Shown in pieces: positions 18,201-26,262 of a stretch of 64,000 bases of DNA; position 1 is the first letter of the stretch, and the number at the start of each line of letters is the position of its first letter. The notes under the pieces are model-generated. The model saw nothing but the letters and a program-made list of their open reading frames with translations, was not told the DNA's origin and ran no database searches. The stretch is from DATKDF01 sp963752045 (GTDB lineage Bacteria > Acidobacteriota > Vicinamibacteria > Vicinamibacterales > SCN-69-37), in assembly GCA_963752045.1 (NCBI GenBank), contig CAVVWN010000002.1, positions 42,693-106,692 of the forward strand, in the 5' to 3' direction. Position numbers and translations under genes: made by a program.

Positions 18201-18971
18201 TCAAGCGAGGTCCTTGATGCCGACCACCTGGAAGCGGGCGTTCTTGAAGAACAACCGCTTGAGGCGGTCGCCGAGATGCCTCGGCGGCGTCTCCCTCGCG
18301 AGGGCCCGAGCGGCCGCAATGCCGTCGCGCTCCTCCCATACCCGGACGGGCAGCGCCTCGACGAGTCGTCTGGCGGCACCGAGCGTGAGGTGAACCGTGT
18401 GGTCGGCAAAGGGCCCGATCTCGAAGGGAACACCCAGCGTCGTCCACCCGGCGTGAAGCCATGCCCCGACGCGGTAGACGGGATGGTGCACGTTCACGGT
18501 GAAGAACAGCACGCCGCCGGGCTTCAGCACACGCGCGAGCTCGCGCATGATGGCGCCGGGCCGCTCGGCATGGTCGATGACGTTGTCACAGAGCACGACG
18601 TCGAACGACTCGTCGGCAAACGGCAACGCCTCGCCGGCGGCGGCAGAAGTCGGCACGCGGCGGTGCCACGGGAACAAACCTGCGTACTGCACCGCGAGCG
18701 GGTCGATGCCCACGCGCAACCCGGCCGGTTCCCAGAAGAAGATGAGGCCCCGCGACCCGCACCCGACCTCGAGGACGCGCGCCTCGTCGGCCATGGGCGC
18801 GACGGCGCCGATGAGCGCGCGCGCATCGGCCGATCGCCGCCGCATCCACGGCACGACCTCGTCGGCGGCGAGCGCTCCGACCCTGGCCTGCTGATACGCC
18901 CACTGCCGATCGAGCGCGCGAGCCGCGCGACGTCGTCGACCCCGGGCCATCCACGACTGCACGTCCGGCAC
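18201..18971 (-). CDS. SAM-dependent methyltransferase (class I)
   Basis: 256 residues. Motif I is VLEVGCGSRG (SAM binding), motif II contains VGIDPLAVQYAG, and motif IV-like FDVVLCDNVIDHAERP is followed by ARVLKPGGVLFFTVN. This matches Methyltransf_11-type small-molecule or lipid methyltransferases. Substrate is not evident. An Arg-rich N-terminus (MARGRRRRAARALDR) precedes the domain. Confidence 0.8.
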   Translation of the reverse strand: MPDVQSWMARGRRRRAARALDRQWAYQQARVGALAADEVVPWMRRRSADARALIGAVAPMADEARVLEVGCGSRGLIFFWEPAGLRVGIDPLAVQYAGLFPWHRRVPTSAAAGEALPFADESFDVVLCDNVIDHAERPGAIMRELARVLKPGGVLFFTVNVHHPVYRVGAWLHAGWTTLGVPFEIGPFADHTVHLTLGAARRLVEALPVRVWEERDGIAAARALARETPPRHLGDRLKRLFFKNARFQVVGIKDLA

Positions 18972-19202
18972 GCCGCCAGTCTACGGCGATCGCGATGTCT
19001 CTGTAACCGCGTCTGTCGGCCGTCGGCTTCTCGTCACTCCCTCCGTCCGACCGGCCACTCCGTCAGCTATCATGGGTCGCCAAGAGCGCCGGAAGCACAG
19101 CTCTCGCCAGGCTGGGCCTGCATCCGCTCGCCGCTCGCATGGCGATTCGCGACGCGCTCAGCTAGTCCCGCGTGGCGACGGCCGGCCGTCGCAGGAGGCA
19201 GG

Positions 19203-19712
19203 ATGGAAGTTTCGTACGACGGCTCCCGGGCGGTCTTTCAGGGCATTAAGGCCGCGGGCATCACGTCCGTGTCAGCCCTTCCCGAGACGTGGCTCGGTCT
19301 CATGCTGCAGTGGGCCGAAGCCGACCCGGACATCCGGCTGATTCAGGTGGCCAAGGAGGAAGAGGCCGTCGGTGTGGCCGCCGGCGCCTGGTTCGCCGGA
19401 GAACCGCACGTGTTGCTCATGCAGAACCACGGCTTCCTCGCCGCCATCAACGGCATCGTCTCGCTCGCGCAGTTGTATTCGATTCCGCTCTGCATGCTCA
19501 TTGCGCTGCGGGGACACTGGGGCGAGCCCTACGCCTGGCACACGCGCGGGGGCATCGTCACCGAGCCGGTGCTGCGCGCCCTCGGCATTCCGTTCGAGTA
19601 CGCGCGCGACCCGACGCAGGTGGCGCGCCAGATTCGCGAGGCGCGCACGTTCGCCGAAAGCTCGCTCTCGCCCGTGGCGCTGCTGCTCACGCGCGACCTC
19701 ATGGAGGAATGA
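19203..19712 (+). CDS. ThDP-dependent decarboxylase, alpha (PYR-domain) subunit
   Basis: 169 residues forming a free-standing pyrimidine-binding domain. AKEEEAVGVAAGAWFAG supplies the glutamate that activates the cofactor. The closest recognised layouts are sulfopyruvate decarboxylase (ComD/ComE) and phosphonopyruvate decarboxylase. ATG 19203 follows GCAGGAGG. The partner with the diphosphate-binding domain starts two bases after this stop. Neither phosphonate nor coenzyme M genes are nearby, so the substrate is open. Confidence 0.75.
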   Translation: MEVSYDGSRAVFQGIKAAGITSVSALPETWLGLMLQWAEADPDIRLIQVAKEEEAVGVAAGAWFAGEPHVLLMQNHGFLAAINGIVSLAQLYSIPLCMLIALRGHWGEPYAWHTRGGIVTEPVLRALGIPFEYARDPTQVARQIREARTFAESSLSPVALLLTRDLMEE

Positions 19713-19714
19713 CC

Positions 19715-20287
19715 ATGAAGCGCGCCGAGTGCATCGCGATGATGTATCCCGAGCTCGACGACAAGCTCGTGGTCACGATCATGGGCGCCTGCGCGCAGGA
19801 GCTCTACGACCTCGGTCATCGCGAGAACTTCTTCTACCTGCAGCACGCGATGGGCCTGGCCTCGTCGATCGGACTCGGGCTGGCGATGCACGCGCCGGAC
19901 CGGACGGTCGTCGTGCTCGACGGTGACGGGTCGGTGCTCATGAACCTCGGCACGTTTGCGACGCTCGCGCGGTACAAGCCGAAGAACCTCGTCCACGTCG
20001 TCTTCGACAATGGCAGCCTGCTGTCGACGGGAGGCTTCGACTCGCACACGACGTCGGGGGTGACCGACCTCTCGGCGATCGCCCGCGGTGCCGGCATCGA
20101 ACACGTCGCCGACGTCGATTCGGTCATCGCGTTCGGCGATGCTGTGCTCGACGCGTTCAGGCGCGACGACTTCAGCGTCATCGTCGCGCGCGTGTCGGCC
20201 GTCGGACCCGGGCACTACGGCATGGACCTGCTATTGCCCGAGAACGCGTTCCGGTTCAGGCGGCACATCAGAGAGATCAAGCGATGA
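19715..20287 (+). CDS. ThDP-dependent decarboxylase, beta (PP-domain) subunit
   Basis: 190 residues. VVLDGDGSVLMNLGTFATL carries the ThDP/Mg motif (GDG ... N), with GLASSIGLGLAMHAP before it. It is the second half of the split decarboxylase. ATG 19715 is preferred over ATG 19709 because GGAGG is seven bases upstream. Sulfopyruvate decarboxylase beta or phosphonopyruvate decarboxylase are the nearest named relatives. Confidence 0.75.
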   Translation: MKRAECIAMMYPELDDKLVVTIMGACAQELYDLGHRENFFYLQHAMGLASSIGLGLAMHAPDRTVVVLDGDGSVLMNLGTFATLARYKPKNLVHVVFDNGSLLSTGGFDSHTTSGVTDLSAIARGAGIEHVADVDSVIAFGDAVLDAFRRDDFSVIVARVSAVGPGHYGMDLLLPENAFRFRRHIREIKR

Positions 20288-20367
20288 TGAGACTACGGTC
20301 GATTCTTCGCAGGCTTCGTCACCTTCGCTGGCCCCGCCACTGGCCGCGCTGGTTCAGCAGCGTGTGA
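20284..20367 (+). CDS. Possible 27-residue Arg/Trp-rich microprotein
   Basis: A short frame starts at ATG 20284, overlapping the stop of the ThDP beta subunit (ATGA), and ends at TGA 20367. The peptide has eight Arg, three Trp and two His and begins MMRLRSILRRL. The overlap suggests coupled translation, and the composition is that of a cationic amphipathic peptide. It could equally be chance in G+C-rich DNA. Confidence 0.3.
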   Translation: MMRLRSILRRLRHLRWPRHWPRWFSSV

Positions 20368-20526
20368 TTAGCCGCGCGGCCCATCGACCACGAAGGCCGG
20401 TGTGCCGCCGCGGACGACGCGCCAAGCCCAGTGCATGCGTGACCACAGGCCCAGGAGCCGAAGCACGGCCCACGTTCCCGCGCACGCAAGGGACATGAAC
20501 GCCAGGCCCGGGACGAAGTCGCTCAT
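20368..20526 (-). CDS. Small hypothetical membrane protein
   Basis: A 52-residue frame with one hydrophobic segment, LAFMSLACAGTWAVLRLLGLW, then WAWRVVRGGTPAF. The ribosome site is weak (GGCAGG). It is convergent with the short Arg-rich frame and ends one base from it. No family is recognised. Confidence 0.35.
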   Translation of the reverse strand: MSDFVPGLAFMSLACAGTWAVLRLLGLWSRMHWAWRVVRGGTPAFVVDGPRG

Positions 20527-20742
20527 GCCTGCCGAGTTTACAGCGCGGGGCCGGCCCGCGGGCACCTTCCGGTGAGCTCCAGGTTGCTCGATAATGGCCC
20601 TGCCGCCGAGGGATCCGACCCTCGGGGCGCCTCGAGAGGCCGACGGTGGGAATTCCGTCGACTCGGGAGGGGCGTACAATAAGGCTCGACACTGGTACGG
20701 CCGACGCCGCGCCAAGTCCGAGATTCAGGAAGGGAACGCCGC

Positions 20743-21654
20743 ATGGACATGAGCCAGCTCGCCAGCCTTGCCGATTCGGTGCGGGCGCTACCCGTCGAGA
20801 GCGCGTCGCGCCTCCGGCGGCTGCACCGGCTCGTGGACCTGTACGCCGAGGCCGAAGCCGAGGCCGCGTTCAAGGCGGCGGCCCGTCGTGCCCCAGCCGG
20901 GACGGATGTGGAATCAGGCGTGATCGCGGCGGCCTGGTCCGTCTGGGAACGCCGGGCAGCCGGTGGCACGTCGTTCGGCGACGATGAGGCGGCCCACGAC
21001 TCGCTGCGGCGCGATCTGCTCTCGGACGAGTTCAAACCGGTCGTGGCGGCCTGGATTCGCGAGATGCGCGTGCTTGCGTCGGAACGTCCGGACAGCGGCT
21101 CCTGCACGCTCGGTACGGCGCTGCAGCTGTGGCTGTGGACGCTCGACCATTTCCGCCGGGAGGACCGCGCGGGCAGTGGCCACGCGACACGCGCCATCGA
21201 CGAGCTCGTCGATGGCCTCGCGCCGGTGCTGGCGGCCCGCAGCCTCGTACGCGAAGTCACCGGCCGGGTGCCGTCGGTCCCGGGAGAAGAGGGGCATCGG
21301 GCCGACCTCAGCCACGTGTACTCGGCGCGCGCCTCGGCCGCGCTCGGTGCGCTCTGCGCCGAATTGGTCTTCGGCTATCGACGCCATCTCGTGTGGGATG
21401 AGGAAGGGTGCGCGACGTGTTATCGCGCCGGCGAGCTCGACGAGCTCGAGGCGTTCATCCCCGGTTTCGCGACGGGCGCCCGCGCCGTGGTCGACGTCAT
21501 CGAGGACGACGGGTCGCATCCCACCAAAGCCGGCCCCTGCGTGCGCTTCGACGGCGTGGATACGTTCACGCGGCTGCGCAGCCGGCTCGACGGCTGTCTG
21601 ACCGGTGGGAGGCTGGCCAAGGCCCGCGCCGCGGTCACCCTCGGAGGCCGGTAG
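20743..21654 (+). CDS. Hypothetical helical protein coupled to acyl-CoA dehydrogenase
   Basis: 303 residues, mostly helical, soluble, with no recognised domain. A CATC pair lies in EEGCATCYRAGELDELEAF. ATG 20743 has GGAAGGG upstream, and the TAG stop is immediately followed by the ATG of the acyl-CoA dehydrogenase, so the two are co-translated. A TACAAT -10-like hexamer lies about 65 bp upstream. A role as partner or adaptor of the dehydrogenase is inferred from context only. Confidence 0.65.
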   Translation: MDMSQLASLADSVRALPVESASRLRRLHRLVDLYAEAEAEAAFKAAARRAPAGTDVESGVIAAAWSVWERRAAGGTSFGDDEAAHDSLRRDLLSDEFKPVVAAWIREMRVLASERPDSGSCTLGTALQLWLWTLDHFRREDRAGSGHATRAIDELVDGLAPVLAARSLVREVTGRVPSVPGEEGHRADLSHVYSARASAALGALCAELVFGYRRHLVWDEEGCATCYRAGELDELEAFIPGFATGARAVVDVIEDDGSHPTKAGPCVRFDGVDTFTRLRSRLDGCLTGGRLAKARAAVTLGGR

Positions 21655-23274
21655 ATGGCACTGGCGCGACTCGATGCCGGCGATCTCGACATGATCGTCA
21701 GCACGCTCAAGGAGTTCACGAACCGCACGACACCGCTCGATCGCCGGCTCGCCTGGGACGGGGCGGACACCTGCCCGGAAGATGCCGTGCGGGCGATGCT
21801 CGGGCCCGAAGTCGGACTGCACCTCGCGTTCCTGCCGGCTGAATACGGCGGCATGGGTGGCGGCGCGTACGACATCTACCGCCTCTCGTGCGAGTTCGCC
21901 AGAATCGACCTGGGGTTGGCGACGTCGATGCTTGCCGTCGCGCTTGGCACCGACCCGATTCGCGTCGGATGCACCGAGGCCCAGAAGCAGCGATGGCTGC
22001 GGCGCATCGCCGAAGAAGGCCTGATCGTGGCCTACGCGGTCACGGAGCCTGAGGCGGGCTCGAACGTCCAGAACATCAAGACCGAGGCCGAGCCGGTCAC
22101 CGACGCCAATGGCATGGTGACGCACTACCGGCTGAACGGCGTGAAGCAGTTCATCTCCAACGGGTCGATTGCCGATCTCTACACCGTGCTCGCCAAAGCG
22201 CCCGGCGGTCCCACGTTTTTCATCGTCGAACGGCGCACGCCAGGCCTGACGCCCGGCAAGCACGAGGTGAAGCACGGCATCCGGCTGTCGGACACCGCGC
22301 AGGTGCTGCTCCAGGACGTCGTCGTGCCCGCCGATCAGCTCGTCGGCGATCGCGAAGGCGAGGGGCTCAAGCAGGCCAACAAGGTGTTCGGCTTCACGCG
22401 TCTGATGGTGGCCGGTTTCGGCCTCGGCGCGGGGTTCGCGGCCCTCGAGAAGGCGATTGCGTACTCGAAGCAGCGCCGGCAGATGGGAACGCTGCTCTGC
22501 GAGAAGCAGGGATTCACGCACAAACTACTCGTGCCGAACAGCGTGCGGCTGGCCGCCGCCGAGGCCTACATCGAGCAGGTGGCCGACATCCTCGATTCAG
22601 GCGATCACGACCGGCAGGTCGAGGGCGCCATCGCCAAGTTCTACGCGACCGAGGTCGGCAACATCGCGGCCGACGATGCCGTCCAGGCGCTCGGCGGGTA
22701 CGGCTACTGCGTGGATTTCGAGGTCGAGAAGATCAGGCGAGACGCGCGCATCCTGCGCATCTACGAGGGCACCTCGGAGATTCTCCAGAACATCATCGGC
22801 GTGTTCCGCATGCGCGAGAGCGTGCGCAGCAAGGGACGGTTCTACGGCAACCTGGCGGCTGAAGTCGAGCCGATGACCGAGGCTGGCGGGCCGGCCGCGG
22901 CGCGCACGGCGCGCTTTCTGGCCACTGCCCTCGACCTGGCGTTTCGTCGAAAGCTCACCAAACAGCAGCATGCGCTCTTCGAGTGCGCGACGTCGATCAC
23001 CGAGCTCGAGACGGCCATCGCGCTCGTGCGGGCCGCGGGGACGAGCGGGAACCCGCTGCGACAGGCGCAGGCGCGCGTGTCGGCCTCCGACGCCGCCCTG
23101 TCCGTGCCGACGCGGCTCGTCAAGCTCTTTGCGGCGGCCGGCGTGCTCTCGGCCGACGAGATGGCCTCGCTCGAGGCCGCCGCGGATCTGCCCGGCGCCA
23201 TGGCGCTGCAGGCCGGCCGCCTCGCCGACATGAACGCGATCGCGGAAGGCATCACGGGCTACGCGCCAAGCTGA
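21655..23274 (+). CDS. Acyl-CoA dehydrogenase family protein
   Basis: 539 residues. FAD-contact motifs are present (VAYAVTEPEAGSNVQ and FISNGSIADLYTV). The catalytic Glu lies in RILRIYEGTSEILQNII. QALGGYGYCVDFEVEKIRRDARI is the usual C-terminal helix pair, and an extra C-terminal domain of about 130 residues follows, as in several long bacterial acyl-CoA dehydrogenases. It oxidises acyl-CoA to enoyl-CoA and passes electrons to ETF. Chain length is unknown. Confidence 0.85.
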   Translation: MALARLDAGDLDMIVSTLKEFTNRTTPLDRRLAWDGADTCPEDAVRAMLGPEVGLHLAFLPAEYGGMGGGAYDIYRLSCEFARIDLGLATSMLAVALGTDPIRVGCTEAQKQRWLRRIAEEGLIVAYAVTEPEAGSNVQNIKTEAEPVTDANGMVTHYRLNGVKQFISNGSIADLYTVLAKAPGGPTFFIVERRTPGLTPGKHEVKHGIRLSDTAQVLLQDVVVPADQLVGDREGEGLKQANKVFGFTRLMVAGFGLGAGFAALEKAIAYSKQRRQMGTLLCEKQGFTHKLLVPNSVRLAAAEAYIEQVADILDSGDHDRQVEGAIAKFYATEVGNIAADDAVQALGGYGYCVDFEVEKIRRDARILRIYEGTSEILQNIIGVFRMRESVRSKGRFYGNLAAEVEPMTEAGGPAAARTARFLATALDLAFRRKLTKQQHALFECATSITELETAIALVRAAGTSGNPLRQAQARVSASDAALSVPTRLVKLFAAAGVLSADEMASLEAAADLPGAMALQAGRLADMNAIAEGITGYAPS

Positions 23275-23472
23275 CCCGGCAGGCTCGCGAACCAGACGTA
23301 GCGCGACGAGGGTGCGATGGCGTCCCCAATTTGCGCGAGTTGGAACCACCTCTATCTGTGGATCCGTGCAGTGGACGGCCTGCGGACGGCGGCATGAGCC
23401 TCGGAACTGTAGGCAGACACTGCGCGCTGGGTTGCCGACAGTCGCGGTTGGTGGCCGAGCGCGCAGGAGCGG

Positions 23473-23805
23473 CTACGCGGCGTGTCCGGGAATACGTTCG
23501 AGTTCTGCCCCGAGCGCCTGTTCGGCGTGCCACACGTCAAAGGCCTGCTGCATCCCGAGCCACAGCGCCGGTCCGTTACCGGCCCACTTCCCGAGCCGAA
23601 CGGCCATCTCTGGCGTGACGGGCGCCCTACCCGCCAGGATTCGGTGCAGGAGCTGTCGTGACACGCCGAGCTCGCGGGCTGCCTGCGAGACATTCATCCG
23701 CAACGCTGGCAGCACGTCCTCACGCAGGACCTCACCGGGATGGGTCGGTTCCCGCTTCAATGGCTGCCGAACAGGGAGCCCCTTCGTCGTCTTCGTCGTC
23801 GCCAT
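23473..23805 (-). CDS. higA: HigA-type antitoxin (XRE family)
   Basis: 110 residues with the HigA hallmark REPTHPGEVLREDVLPAL followed by the helix-turn-helix VSQAARELGVSRQLLHRILAGRAPVTPEMAVRL. It neutralises the co-encoded HigB and represses their operon. ATG 23805 follows GGAAGGACG. It lies 14 bp downstream of higB on the same strand, the usual toxin-first order of this family. Confidence 0.88.
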   Translation of the reverse strand: MATTKTTKGLPVRQPLKREPTHPGEVLREDVLPALRMNVSQAARELGVSRQLLHRILAGRAPVTPEMAVRLGKWAGNGPALWLGMQQAFDVWHAEQALGAELERIPGHAA

Positions 23806-23819
23806 CGTCGTCCTTCCGT

Positions 23820-24098
23820 TCAGTGATACTGCTCGAGATCCAGCTCGTGGGCGTCCTTGCCGTCCCAGCGGAACGTGATGCGCCAAGGGCCACTGACTGC
23901 CATCGCGTGCCGGCCCTCTCGATTGCCCTTCAATGGGTGCACACTCCAGCCCGGCATGTTCAGGTCTGAGAGCGCCGTTGCAGCATGGAGCGCGTCCATC
24001 GCCCTTCTGCACCGTTTGTGCAGGTCCGGCTGCACCTTCCGACTCTTGCCGGTCTCGAAGAACTCCCGCAACCCGGCGTGTCGAAAGCTGACGACCAC
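23820..24098 (-). CDS. higB: HigB-type toxin (RelE/ParE superfamily)
   Basis: 92 residues from GTG 24098, giving the typical N-terminus VVSFRHAGLREFFETGKSRKV. LHALHAATALSDLNMPGW-like and GWSVHPLKGNREGRHAMAVSGPW are the HigB core; FRWDGKDAHELDLEQYH ends the protein. Family members are ribosome-dependent mRNA interferases. The frame is open to ATG 24134, but that adds residues absent from the family. Intact toxin and antitoxin suggest an active pair. Confidence 0.85.
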   Translation of the reverse strand: MVVSFRHAGLREFFETGKSRKVQPDLHKRCRRAMDALHAATALSDLNMPGWSVHPLKGNREGRHAMAVSGPWRITFRWDGKDAHELDLEQYH

Positions 24099-24213
24099 AG
24101 TGTCGAGCGTAAAGCAAACGTGACAGAGTGTCAACTATCGATTTACACTCCGGCCAGTGCCGGACGCCAACGCTGGACGCGAGGTGAACTTCATCGAGTT
24201 AATCTAAAAGGGG

Positions 24214-24288
24214 TGGCGTCCCCACCGGGAATCGAACCCGGGTCTCGGCCTTGAAAGGGCCGCGTCCTGACCGCTGGACGATGGGGAC
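24214..24288 (-). tRNA. tRNA-Glu(TTC)
   Basis: The reverse complement gives acceptor GTCCCCA/TGGGGAC with discriminator G and encoded CCA, an anticodon stem CGGCC/GGCCG with loop CTTTCAA (anticodon TTC), and the T arm CCGGGTTCGATTCCCGG. It lies about 115 bp upstream of higB; tRNA genes are common insertion neighbours for such modules, though no att duplication was seen. Confidence 0.95.
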
Positions 24289-24328
24289 GCACGACGTGCA
24301 GCCCTTAACGATACCAGATGCCGCCCCG

Positions 24329-25201
24329 CTACCTGAACCGGATTGTCGCCGTCACTGGAAAGTGATCGGACGGTAATCGACCGTCTCGGCTCGTCCGCAC
24401 GATGGACGCCGCGAGCACCTCCGTCAGCGGCTCGACGAAGACGTAGTCGATCTTGTCGCCGCCGGTGGCCTCAGGGTTGAAGCCGGTGAACGTTCCAACG
24501 GGTTGCACGCCCGGGTAGAGAACGCGGAACGAGTCCACAAGACGCCCCGGGCGATCGGCTGGACCAGCCACGAGAAGCGCCACCGCCGGATTGTCCTCGC
24601 CGGCGTTCAGGTCGCCCGTGACGACAACCGGCTCCCCCGCCGGCTGCCGATCCGCGATGCGCCGCGAGAGCAGGTCCGTGCTGCGCTCGCGTGACGGCTG
24701 CGACTGGTGATCGAGATGCACGTTGAAATGCCAGAACGCGCGACCGTCGCGATCGACCAGACGCGCCCAGGTCGCGATGCGCGTGATCGTGTTGCCCCAC
24801 GACCGCGACGCGACCACCTCGGGCGTGTCCGAGAACCAGAACGTGCCCGACCGGTCCACCCTGAGCCGGCTCGTCCGGAACAGGATCGCCGCATGCTCCC
24901 CAGCCCGACGCCCGTCGTCGCGCCCGACGCCCACCGCCGCGTAGCCGGGCACGGCCGCCAGGATCTCGTCGATCTGGAAATCGAGCGCCTCCTGCAGGCC
25001 GATGAGGTCCGCGTCGGCGCTTCGGACGACGTCGAAGAGCAACGCCCGCCGGTCTTCCCACCGGTTCTCGCCGTCGTTGGCCGTGCCGTACCGGATGTTG
25101 AACGACACGACTGTGAGCGGCTCGGATGCGGGTGTCTGGGCACGCTCCTCTGCGGCCCCAAGCGCGACCAGGGCGACGACGGCGAGGACGATGCGAATCA
25201 C
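24329..25201 (-). CDS. Exported endonuclease/exonuclease/phosphatase-family hydrolase
   Basis: 290 residues with a signal peptide (VVALVALGAAEERAQ). The EEP fold motifs are all present: VVSFNIRYG, LIGLQEAL, FNVHLDHQ, VVTGDLNAGEDN, KIDYVFV and the final SDHFPV. The metal-dependent hydrolase may act on nucleic acid, sphingolipid or inositol phosphates; exported acidobacterial members are poorly characterised. ATG 25201 fits the signal peptide. Confidence 0.85.
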   Translation of the reverse strand: MIRIVLAVVALVALGAAEERAQTPASEPLTVVSFNIRYGTANDGENRWEDRRALLFDVVRSADADLIGLQEALDFQIDEILAAVPGYAAVGVGRDDGRRAGEHAAILFRTSRLRVDRSGTFWFSDTPEVVASRSWGNTITRIATWARLVDRDGRAFWHFNVHLDHQSQPSRERSTDLLSRRIADRQPAGEPVVVTGDLNAGEDNPAVALLVAGPADRPGRLVDSFRVLYPGVQPVGTFTGFNPEATGGDKIDYVFVEPLTEVLAASIVRTSRDGRLPSDHFPVTATIRFR

Positions 25202-25269
25202 TGACTGATCCTAACCCCGGTGGCCCGGTGGCCAGTTGCGTTGACGAAGCCGATGCGTCGTCGGGTGTC

Positions 25270-25323
25270 GGAGGGGCGGGCTTCAGCCCGCCCCGCGGTG
25301 GGCCGGCTGAAGCCGGCCCCTCC
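25270..25323. repeat. REP-like composite hairpin
   Basis: Two hairpins sit side by side (GGGGCGGGC ttca GCCCGCCCC, then GGGCCGGCT ga AGCCGGCCC) inside an outer 8-bp stem GGAGGGGC/GCCCCTCC. It lies in the divergent gap between the EEP hydrolase and the metallopeptidase. Twenty bases covering its left edge (25265-25284) recur exactly at 31322-31341, so it belongs to a dispersed family. Confidence 0.6.
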
Positions 25324-25373
25324 TGGGGATCCCGTGGACGGGCACGACGCCGCCGTGCTTTGATAAGGCCGCT

Positions 25374-26231
25374 ATGCGATGGCAACAGGGACGCCGGAGC
25401 CGTAACGTCGAGGACCGGCGCGGGATGCGCGTCGGGTCCCCCATGCGGATGGGCGGCCTCGGCCTCGGTGGCCTGCTGCTCATCCTGCTCCTCGGCTACG
25501 TGACCGGCAGCGATCCGCTGCAGCTTCTGACCGAGGTCTCGAGCGAGCTCGAACCAGGCATGACCGAGACAACCGGCGTCCCGGGCGCGCTCCCCGGCGC
25601 CCCCGATGACGAAGCCGGCCAGTTCGCGGCGACGATCCTGGCGGACACCGAAGACACGTGGACGACGATCTTCGAGGACGCGGGCCGGCGCTACCCGCTG
25701 CCCACGCTCGTCCTCTTCTCCGACGCCGTCCAGTCCGCGTGCGGCATGACGTCATCGGCAGTCGGCCCCTTCTATTGTCCGGGCGACTCGAAGGTCTACA
25801 TCGACCTCACGTTCTACCGCGAGCTGGCGGATCGGTTCGGCGCGCCGGGCGAGTTCGCGCGGGCCTACGTCATCGCCCACGAAGTCGGCCACCACGTACA
25901 GAACGTGCTCGGCATCTTCGACGCCGTCCGCTCGGGTCAACTCGGCAGCGGAAGCCAGAACGAGCTGTCGGTTCGCCAGGAGCTTCAGGCCGATTGCTTT
26001 GCCGGCGTCTGGGGCCACTACGCCGCCGCCCGCGACATGCTCGAGCCGGGCGACCTCGAGAGTGGCCTGAACGCGGCGGCCGCCATCGGCGACGACCGGA
26101 TCCAGCGGCAGACGCAGGGCCGCGTGACGCCCGAAACCTGGACGCACGGCTCGTCGGCCCAGCGCGTGGAGTGGTTCAGGCGCGGACTCGAGTCCGGCGA
26201 CATCAACGCGTGCGACACCTTCGGGGGCTGA
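25374..26231 (+). CDS. Neutral zinc metallopeptidase (YpfJ family)
   Basis: 285 residues. One membrane anchor (GLGLGGLLLILLLGYV) precedes a periplasmic domain with the zincin motif AHEVGHHVQ and a downstream QELQADCFAGVWGHYAA that supplies the third zinc ligand. This is the neutral zinc metallopeptidase family; physiological substrates are unknown. GMTSSAVGPFYCPGDSKVYIDL is also typical of it. Confidence 0.85.
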   Translation: MRWQQGRRSRNVEDRRGMRVGSPMRMGGLGLGGLLLILLLGYVTGSDPLQLLTEVSSELEPGMTETTGVPGALPGAPDDEAGQFAATILADTEDTWTTIFEDAGRRYPLPTLVLFSDAVQSACGMTSSAVGPFYCPGDSKVYIDLTFYRELADRFGAPGEFARAYVIAHEVGHHVQNVLGIFDAVRSGQLGSGSQNELSVRQELQADCFAGVWGHYAAARDMLEPGDLESGLNAAAAIGDDRIQRQTQGRVTPETWTHGSSAQRVEWFRRGLESGDINACDTFGG

Positions 26232-26262
26232 ACGACGTCGTGACCTCCCGAGCCTCGAGCCG

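Noticed and set aside
20914..22521. 535-codon minus-strand frame
   Set aside because: Covers two co-translated plus-strand genes; shadow frame.
24214..24288. tRNA-Glu as an attachment site for an island carrying higBA
   Set aside because: No direct repeat of the tRNA end and no integrase gene were found nearby.
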